DNA from: Siphonodentalium dalli
Taxonomy: Eukaryota > Mollusca > Scaphopoda > Gadilida > Siphonodentaliidae
Direction of reading: 5' to 3'
Length of the DNA stretch: 64,000 nt
Assembly (NCBI GenBank): GCA_032622095.1
Contig: CP136061.1
Coordinates: 25,732,991 to 25,796,990 of the forward strand
Part shown: one piece after another, positions 61,201 through 64,000 of the stretch
Layout of the letters: each line of letters begins with the position of its first letter
How positions within the stretch are numbered: position 1 is the stretch's first letter
Notes under the pieces: generated by a model
Database searches by the model: none
Told to the model about the DNA's origin: nothing
Seen by the model: the letters and a program-made list of their open reading frames with translations, nothing else
Made by a program: the position numbers and the translations under genes

Positions 61201-62740
61201 CAATCGTGCTTGCCACTCGCAGTAAAGGGATTACAGGGCTGCGTGCCGTGGTTATTTTGTACTTAATTAGGTCATAGCTTAGCGCTTTATGTTTCGCAAG
61301 TGTCTCGTGTTTCACGACGGCGAATGGTTTGATTGCCAATACAAATTAAGGCCACATGGCGATCACAACTCAAGAACATAATCTCATATTGATCTCCCAC
61401 ATTGAGGAGCTGAGAAACGATTGCGAACTTATTACTATATCCCGTATTTGAGAGTTTGATTGAACATTCGAACCCGAACCCGAATCGTAACAATGAATAT
61501 GAAAAAAAACGAATTCTAGTGACGTAGTACCCAATTCATAATATCAAGTTTGCGATTTCAAACGGGTACGTATACGGGTAGCTACCCGTAACGGTACATG
61601 TTTTATAATCGCAAACAGCTTCACGGGTATATAATTCAGCATATGAGCCAACTGCAAACAAATTCATATATTGTTTTTAGTTCCACGGTCCAATCAAGAT
61701 CAAGGCTTACATGTGTAGTTTCGGTCAAATATAAGACCGGTTGGACTTTCGCAACATATCTGAGGGTCGAGACACAAATATGTCAACGTTTATACAAATA
61801 ATTGGGATTTTAGTCTGGATCTAAACCCCTAAGTAGGTTGTCAAGTTCAACTTGAGAACGACAAAGAGCGTTCAATGATATTCTATTCATTATATGGTCT
61901 GAATAAAGAGCTTTTACGTCACTTAATGTGTTTCATATAGCACACAGTATAAATTCTATATATCGGTACTTCGTGTCTTTATCAACCTGTATTATCCCCA
62001 TTGCAATATTCACCATTCTTAAGGTTCAAATGCGCCATGTCCGTACAAAGGGTAAAATCTATTAAATTGAGAAATCAGGCACCACTCATATACGACAAAG
62101 TAACTATGTATGCAAAAAGTGTAATATATGTATGCATTAGCATTAAAGGCACGGGCGGCGTTCATTGCAGAAATATTTATATTTCTTCAAATCGCCATCA
62201 ACGGAAGGAACACCAAATATATACAGTTCCGCTCATAATTATGCCAAACATAATCAGCGCGTAAATAGTATATTGTCGCCAAAATGTACGAAGGTGTACG
62301 TAAACAGGAGACTGCTCGTGTTACAGAAGGCTTCTGTTTACATAACACAGCGCAATTCTATTGATTAATCATACAAAATGATATAAACGCTCTTTATTAT
62401 TTCCATATCAGGAAAACAGTAACAAATAACGCTCTTTATGTTTACCATATCCGGATCTAAACAAAGGCCAGGAAACGTAACGTTTTTTGCGTTCGTTTAC
62501 ATAACAAAGGGGGGAAATTTACAATAACATACTGTTTATGCCATATTTCTGATTGATATAAGAACAAAGTCTGTCTTTATTTTACTATTCTTTCTGCATA
62601 TTTTAACAGCACACCCAGAGCCAACGCCGCCCGTATCTTTAATATTACATATACTATACTATAATTATGTACCTGTTAAATGTACCTTTGTCGTATATTT
62701 GTATTTGAATTTTGTATATCTCATATATCCTAATTATTGA
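40125..62740 (+). CDS. Secreted SRCR/EGF-like domain protein (6 exons, 255 aa)
   Basis: Seen: coding exons 40125-40214, 45725-45752, 49258-49368, 55344-55448, 59125-59427 and 62610-62740. The summed length is 768 nt with continuous phase, ending in TGA at 62738-62740. Order: signal peptide (MLKLFFSALVAVVLGQVV), acidic DSSDESSDGD, a short Cys pair, two EGF-like modules (CDGIDCGHGCC...; CDDVDCGNGLC...), one SRCR domain (DNVRLANG to DDAGLICE, six Cys, group-A pattern), then a Pro-rich linker and a hydrophobic, Tyr-rich tail. Known family: extracellular ligand-binding or innate-recognition proteins. The precise ligand is unknown. Odd points: a 28-nt microexon, a GC-AG intron (donor GCAAGT at 49369), and introns of 3-6 kb crowded with repeats. 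The last exon is the least certain. A polyadenylation-like ATTAAA lies at about 62750. Confidence 0.82.
40350..40803 (+). mobile_element. MITE family A, copy 3 (in intron 1)
   Basis: Terminal GTGACCCGCCATATCAAATC and its complement ending ATATGGCGGGT(A)CAC. Hairpin modules lie at 40402-40475 and 40676-40750. The central block is in the reverse order relative to copies 1 and 4, consistent with the element's own symmetry. Confidence 0.8.
41145..41246. repeat. Foldback hairpin, ~40-bp arms
   Basis: TTGACTGTAACATGGTGTGA...GACGGC pairs with GCCGCC...TCACACCATGTTACCGTCAA. Small loop. Intron 1 of the SRCR/EGF gene. Confidence 0.7.
41424..41823 (+). mobile_element. MITE family C (TTAA-flanked, 400 bp)
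   Basis: The left end TTAACCCTTTACCCAACA pairs with the right end TGTTGGGTAAAGGGTTAA. It contains two hairpin modules (41578-41646 and 41727-41793). The termini differ from family B beyond CCCTTT, so it is a distinct piggyBac-like family. Confidence 0.8.
41824..42584 (+). pseudogene. ORF1-like protein of a non-LTR retrotransposon
   Basis: The open frame continues from the MITE edge to a stop at 42582-42584; the codons left of 41824 belong to the MITE and are not part of the gene. It contains WSLHAHKGGYQLVLDF, then a strongly basic KKRTKKTPSRKKRDTERLAA block, an acidic Ser/Asp repeat (DTSDSDSED type) and a basic tail ending KKRKRNRKKQNNRR. The basic KTPSRKKRD-like signature and its position before an RT region fit ORF1 of CR1/L2-like elements. 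No zinc knuckle is visible, and the true N terminus is missing. Confidence 0.5.
43030..45020 (+). pseudogene. Decayed non-LTR reverse transcriptase (several frameshifts)
   Basis: Consecutive frames give VPWSK, KKQKAGG, MKVGVIVPIYKGDPKPIENP, RAVTLLPVTYKLFE (43072-44022), then NGFQKG and AAFLNSKKGFQ (43988-44200), then YLVYIDDLLATL and TADDICLLS, the YIDD- and ADD-type RT catalytic region (44205-44579), then KSEVVVFGP, and finally LPKALYGCEMWYQL and RSYRMCLKTIQCLP (44820-44980). At least three frame changes separate these blocks. The endonuclease domain is absent between the ORF1-like part and this segment. It lies in intron 1, in the same orientation as the host gene. CR1/L2/Jockey-like by motif order; clade not resolved. 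Confidence 0.8.
45559..45694. repeat. Foldback hairpin just upstream of the microexon
   Basis: ACAACTCGTCC(C)CAGTTTATAG...TCCAGTAAATTAGGTCCGGA pairs with its complement ending GGACTCGTTGT. About 60-bp arms, ending 30 bp before exon 2. Confidence 0.75.
45725..45752 (+). CDS. SRCR/EGF gene exon 2: 28-nt microexon
   Basis: ATTGTAG|GAATTACC to CCAG|GTGAGT encodes ELPNCELCP. Its phases (0 in, 1 out) exactly bridge exons 1 and 3, which is the main reason to accept so short an exon. Confidence 0.65.
45880..46010 (+). repeat. R1-related fragment
   Basis: AAGATCTCCAACGAGTTATA, GATTTTACGAAACGAGTTTG and TTGATTCACAACGAGTCGTA match the hairpin-flanking part of R1 (26690-26770 and 32020-32090). Confidence 0.5.
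46814..47050 (+). mobile_element. MITE family B, copy 2
   Basis: TTAA-flanked. CCCTTTGAGTGCCAGGTCGA at the left and GGCCCCTGGCACTCAAAGGG at the right. The hairpin module (46863-46916) lacks one half of its loop. Confidence 0.8.
47092..47567 (-). pseudogene. 5'-truncated non-LTR retrotransposon 3' end
   Basis: On minus, codons 47567-47340 encode KCKLCNLETGDEFHIIRKC, then LRKRHIEPYYYNRPNTMKLN and AHLTLFIKKALKF before a stop. This is the C-terminal zinc-knuckle and helical tail of CR1/L2-like polyproteins. The 3' UTR follows and ends in a (TATCG)n tract (47092-47125 as CGATA repeats), typical of such 3' ends. The reading frame is intact over this fragment. Confidence 0.75.
47588..48055 (+). mobile_element. 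MITE family B, copy 3 (expanded)
   Basis: TTAA-flanked. CCCTTTCAGTGCCGGGTCCG at the left, GGCCCCTGGCACTGAAATGG at the right. Hairpin module at 47639-47707. It is longer than the other copies because of an inserted A-rich segment near 47780-47990, which also repeats the TTTAGGGCCGAT right-end motif. Confidence 0.75.
48115..48290 (+). repeat. G/C-homopolymer-rich ~64-bp tandem repeat
   Basis: Units CCCCC(C)n-TTGAGTCGGAATC(A/G)CACC, CAACAC(A/T)ACTTTTTGCAT, AATTCCATTTGCA appear about 2.5 times, separated by C-runs of 6-14. A G-run starts the block at 48117. Confidence 0.75.
48470..48785 (+). repeat. Direct duplication (GTTCGGCCCGGTGTG...)
   Basis: 48471-48535 and 48717-48782 share GTTCGGCCCGGTGTGNGAAA, ATTTTGAAA, ACAAGAAAATCGCAAA and CATCTAG. 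Non-coding. Confidence 0.6.
48955..49080 (+). repeat. Fragment of the CTAG-family inner edge
   Basis: GGAAGTTTGGTCTCGATCGG followed by CCGTTTCGAGTCTATAGAGG resembles the start of the 100-487 repeat and the inner ends of the 122-bp arrays. Confidence 0.4.
49258..49368 (+). CDS. SRCR/EGF gene exon 3: first EGF-like module
   Basis: CTTACAG|ATACAGATG to GATAAAA|GCAAGT. Six Cys spaced as in a compact EGF module: VCDGIDCGHGCC, TCSCYPGW, SPCDK. A potential N-glycosylation site NGT is present. The donor is GC. Confidence 0.78.
49823..50277. mobile_element. 455-bp MITE with ~70-bp inverted ends
   Basis: AGTAGCGATGGCATA, ATGACAATTTATTATGGTGG and GAGTTTGGTGACAATTGGTC at the left pair with the complement at 50206-50277. 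The centre has no ORF of note. It lies in the intron before EGF exon 4. Confidence 0.8.
50813..50960 (+). repeat. 36-bp tandem repeat, 4 copies
   Basis: Units CCGCACATATATAGCCCACG plus AGCGCACTCCACGTCA. 36 is a multiple of 3, so the frame encodes a 12-residue repeat (HIYSPRAHSTSP) on plus and another on minus. No sign that either is used. Confidence 0.85.
51147..51569 (-). pseudogene. Non-LTR retrotransposon C-terminal fragment
   Basis: The minus frame has CRDYPKEKFIFL, GICLKCGMPYQCLIMHIFID and CIFLAELRNCVWQDFLDQFG, the zinc-knuckle pattern of RT C-terminal tails (C-x2-C ... H-x4-C). The upstream RT is lacking. Confidence 0.6.
51591..52025 (-). pseudogene. Possible Ty3/gypsy integrase C-terminal remnant
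   Basis: On minus, residues about 59-118 read HLNFRDAHQRLRTSQKRTQK, RNVDKTVITYEPRDPVYYYD and KYEVIFRSPLSYV. This follows the A-H-x-R...K-x-x-Q-K-R...Y-x-x-G-D-x-V-Y...GP pattern at the end of gypsy integrases, with the Gly of GD and the GP pair changed to Arg and RSP. No protease, RT or LTR is recognised nearby. Confidence 0.4.
52797..53402. repeat. Element with ~65-bp inverted ends
   Basis: The left arm 52797-52862 (AGTCGTTCTATCGCCGGT, GGTTCTTGA) pairs with 53336-53402 (TCAAGAACC, ATCGGCGATAGAACGACTTC). The interior ORF at 52971 has no domain. Confidence 0.65.
53585..53890 (+). repeat. Dispersed repeat R3, copy 2
   Basis: Counterpart of 29590-29900, diverged. Confidence 0.55.
53891..55343. 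other. Intronic sequence without recognised features
   Basis: A C-homopolymer lies at about 54333-54344. The ORF at 54299-54562 is low-complexity with no domain. Confidence 0.45.
55344..55448 (+). CDS. SRCR/EGF gene exon 4: second EGF-like module
   Basis: TTACACCAG|ATGAATGCG to AACAAAG|GTTAGT. ECDDVDCGNGLC, DCNCYPDY and TGCNK align with exon 3, indicating module duplication. Phase 1 on both sides permits exon shuffling. Confidence 0.8.
55790..55930 (+). repeat. Dispersed repeat R4, fragment
   Basis: ATGATTTTAGAGTTATCCATC and GAAAAATAACAAACTTCAAA match 30405-30510. Confidence 0.5.
56120..56480 (+). repeat. Dispersed repeat R2, copy 2
   Basis: Counterpart of 11030-11420, same orientation. 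Confidence 0.65.
56912..57730. repeat. 45-bp minisatellite, ~18 copies
   Basis: Unit ACACATATGGTGGTGATGTT followed by GACACAAACGGGGGATGAGG and TGGCG. Unit length is a multiple of 3 and contains no stop in several frames. Plus reads HMVVMLTQTGDEVAT; minus frames read PPHPPFVSTSPPYVS, RHLIPRLCQHHHHMC or ATSSPVCVNITTICV. Small indels (a 2-bp gain near 57230, a 1-bp loss near 57616) break every frame, and no splice or start context supports translation. Confidence 0.9.
57982..58438 (+). mobile_element. MITE family A, copy 4 (complete)
   Basis: GTGAC(A)CGCCATATCAAATC at the left, GATATGGCGGGTCAC at the right. Hairpin modules at 58033-58101 and 58319-58386 flank the CAGACAAACATGAGCAGACG...GGGGCTCCCTGCAGGG core. 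Confidence 0.85.
58564..58896 (+). pseudogene. Non-LTR retrotransposon C-terminal fragment
   Basis: The frame contains LCLPCPIKQKPVEDEFHFIT, KCPLYADLRNELYEVME and KICNLIRKCFDRRSQQ: a C-x2-C ... (V/I)EDEFHF..KCPLY..LR pattern of the polyprotein C terminus. Truncated on the left. In the intron before the SRCR exon. Confidence 0.65.
59125..59427 (+). CDS. SRCR/EGF gene exon 5: complete SRCR domain
   Basis: ATTTCAG|ACAATG to TGTGAAA|GTAAGT, a single exon with phase 1 on both sides. Visible hallmarks: VRLANG, GRVEVY, AWGTICKDSFDD, AQVLCSMLGL, GQGTGAVLLDNLECTG, ISDCTHEGW, DCDHEDDAGLIC. The six-Cys set fits group A SRCR domains. Confidence 0.9.
59474..61083 (+). repeat. 46-bp minisatellite, ~35 copies
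   Basis: Unit ATTGTATCATTTCATTACGG plus CAATATGTTCTGTACGGTTA and CGGAAC. It begins 47 bp after the SRCR exon and fills half of the last intron. Because 46 is 1 modulo 3, any plus frame passes through all three phases; the unit has no stop in any, so plus ORFs of up to 288 codons arise. Subtypes (GGAAATATG, TTGCATTACGG, TGTAAAGTTACGG) recur in blocks, for example 60395-60700 resembles 60640-60950, showing higher-order duplication. Confidence 0.92.
61084..62609. other. Remainder of the last SRCR/EGF intron
   Basis: No recognisable gene. GAGCG(T)TC-type short motifs recur near 61866. An ACGGGTA(C/G)-rich stretch lies at 61562-61595. Confidence 0.4.
62610..62740 (+). CDS. SRCR/EGF gene exon 6: Pro-rich and hydrophobic C terminus
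   Basis: TTTTAACAG|CACACCC opens THPEPTPPVS, then SLILHILYYNYVPVKC and a Tyr-rich hydrophobic end, with a stop at 62738. The phase fits. The tail could be a membrane or GPI-type anchor, or readthrough beyond a true exon end, because it lacks strong family similarity. Confidence 0.5.
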
Positions 62741-62746
62741 TTTATT

Positions 62747-62775
62747 GAGATTAAAGAATTGAAAAAAAATGTATA
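62747..62775 (+). terminator. Candidate polyadenylation region of the SRCR/EGF gene
   Basis: ATTAAA near 62750 is followed by AATTG and an A8 run, 10-25 bp after the predicted stop. The spacing is short but possible. Confidence 0.35.
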
Positions 62776-62900
62776 TAAGTCTAGGATTGTATATAAGTAT
62801 AGGATTGTATATAAGTATAGGGATTGTATATAAGTACAGGATTGTATATAAGTACAGGATTGTATGTAAGTATAGGATTGTATATAAGTATAGCATTGCA
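62769..62900 (+). repeat. 18-19-bp tandem repeat (TATATAAGTATAGGATTG)
   Basis: About seven copies directly follow the predicted end of the SRCR/EGF gene. They produce YLYTI(L)-type ORFs on minus and YKYRIV/YISIGL on plus, which are not genes. Confidence 0.85.
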
Positions 62901-63260
62901 ACTCGCCGAATTTGGTGCACATGCACATCATCCATTTTTAACACGTTGCATAATTTTTTCCAGGTTAATTGCAAAATTGTCAGAATTATGGCGAACCTGT
63001 GGTCAAGAGAGAAATTCGAACAAAAGAGGAATACACATAGTATTATGTCGACGAGTTGGTGAAGGAGTACCACTAATTTGTAGGGTATACACATTGGACG
63101 CGCGGAAGTGTGTTTACGCTAAATTCGACAGAAAATGACATCGTGTGTGCCAAGATGACCAGACTACGCATTCCTCGAATATATTAAAAATATATATATT
63201 TTTTTTCGCCGAATCATATATTAATGAGTCTATCATATTTCGAAATCCATCAACAGAACA
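62901..63260. other. Unassigned non-coding stretch
   Basis: Nothing recognisable beyond a TATATAT tract near 63190. Confidence 0.4.
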
Positions 63261-63261
63261 A

Positions 63262-63425
63262 GTCGGTACATGTTGTTCTTCCCATATCACGTATACACCA
63301 TATACAATAAACAGGACAAATCAGCAAATGTTGTTCTTCCCATGTCACGTATACACCATATACAATCAACAGGACAAATCAGCAAATGTTGTTCTTCCCA
63401 TATCACGTATACACAATGTACATGT
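63262..63425 (+). repeat. ~58-bp tandem repeat, ~2.7 copies
   Basis: ATGTTGTTCTTCCCATATCA, CGTATACACCATATACAAT and (A/C)AACAGGACAAATCAGCAA repeat. Confidence 0.85.
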
Positions 63426-63580
63426 TGTTGTTCGTTATATAACATATACCAGTTATTATATTGAACGGAACAATTCGAACTGAATAATGAATAACTGTAG
63501 CCTACCCCGCTATAACCAACACAAACTTCGTTGGCTGAACTATTCAAGGTCCCTTTAGAAGAAGTTTATATACAGGTTAT

Positions 63581-63592
63581 CCCCCCCCCCCC
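63581..63592. repeat. C-homopolymer
   Basis: A run of about 11 C. Confidence 0.8.
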
Positions 63593-63713
63593 TGAATTCA
63601 ACTATTATAGTTATATTCGACTGTAATTGGTAAATATGGATATTGTCGTTCTGTGAATTCGATGAGGAGGTATAAACAAACATCACATTTTTTTAAAATT
63701 ATTAAAAACAGTG

Positions 63714-63772
63714 TCAACACCAACAACAACGACGACAACAACGACAACAACAACAACAACAACGACAATATA
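63714..63772 (+). repeat. (CAA/CGA)n trinucleotide microsatellite
   Basis: Imperfect CAACAACGA units. Confidence 0.85.
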
Positions 63773-63827
63773 CAGTTGTCTCCCGAGAAGAAGGGCAACA
63801 ACTGTTTTGTTATCCGATTATAAAATC

Positions 63828-63945
63828 AGTGTCATACTAAATCCGTGCCATGCTATTAACAGTGTCATACTAAATCCCTACCATGCTATTAACAGTGCCA
63901 TACTAAATCCGTACCATGTTATTAACAGTGTCATACTAAATCCCA
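63828..63945 (+). repeat. 33-bp tandem repeat, ~3.5 copies
   Basis: Units AGTGTCATACTAAATCC then (G/C)(T)ACCATG(C/T)TATTAAC. Confidence 0.85.
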
Positions 63946-64000
63946 ACTTACTGGTTTTCAACCCATTCTATACTAATACTCATGGATAAGTAGCCATCCT

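Overview
This is AT-rich animal nuclear DNA. The exons are short, the introns long, and nearly all of the sequence is interspersed and tandem repeats. The style fits a repeat-rich marine invertebrate genome, perhaps lophotrochozoan: a spliced SRCR/EGF secreted-protein gene, an AADAC-type esterase, decayed non-LTR retrotransposons, tRNA-derived SINE, piggyBac-like MITEs and ATGGC-rich repeats. The species, and even the phylum, cannot be fixed from this sequence. No bacterial-type operons, CRISPR arrays or rRNA genes are seen.

Layout. 1-500: repeats ending in CTAG. 586-2235: three exons of an arylacetamide-deacetylase-like serine hydrolase (plus strand) whose 3' half was not found. 2240-13000: decayed repeats, a tRNA-derived SINE inside a hAT-like footprint, and the 3' end of a non-LTR retrotransposon (10055-10722). 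13000-19010: inverted arms around a lone C2H2 zinc-finger ORF, arrays of a 122-bp repeat (one a head-to-head pair) and degenerate minisatellites. 20458-25395: a young, complete-looking mobile element. It has two apparently identical 451-bp terminal direct repeats, a 4-bp TTAT target duplication, a His-Me-finger (I-PpoI-like) nuclease ORF on plus, and a spliced DDE (Mutator/Kolobok-like) transposase gene on minus. 26000-34250: MITEs, ATGGC-rich tandem repeats and dispersed repeats. 34251-38890: a 4.6-kb imperfect palindrome bounded by CTAG, followed by about 15 tandem 32-bp copies of its own end. 40125-62740: a six-exon plus-strand gene, split by repeat-filled introns, encoding a 255-residue secreted protein with two short EGF-like modules and one SRCR domain. 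62750-64000: short tandem repeats.

Most notable. (1) The 4.93-kb element combines LTR-like direct repeats, a DDE transposase and a homing-type nuclease but shows no reverse transcriptase, an architecture I cannot assign to a described superfamily. (2) A hairpin module of about 69 bp recurs 12 times inside three MITE families that have different terminal inverted repeats. (3) CTAG-ended, Helitron-like repeats occur in several forms, including a precise junction with a related unoccupied copy and a tandem array made of the element end.

How the genes relate: the two host genes are unrelated neighbours. The nuclease and transposase genes are convergent within one mobile unit and probably act on that unit. 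All other coding traces are dead retroelement fragments, most of them in introns of the SRCR/EGF gene.
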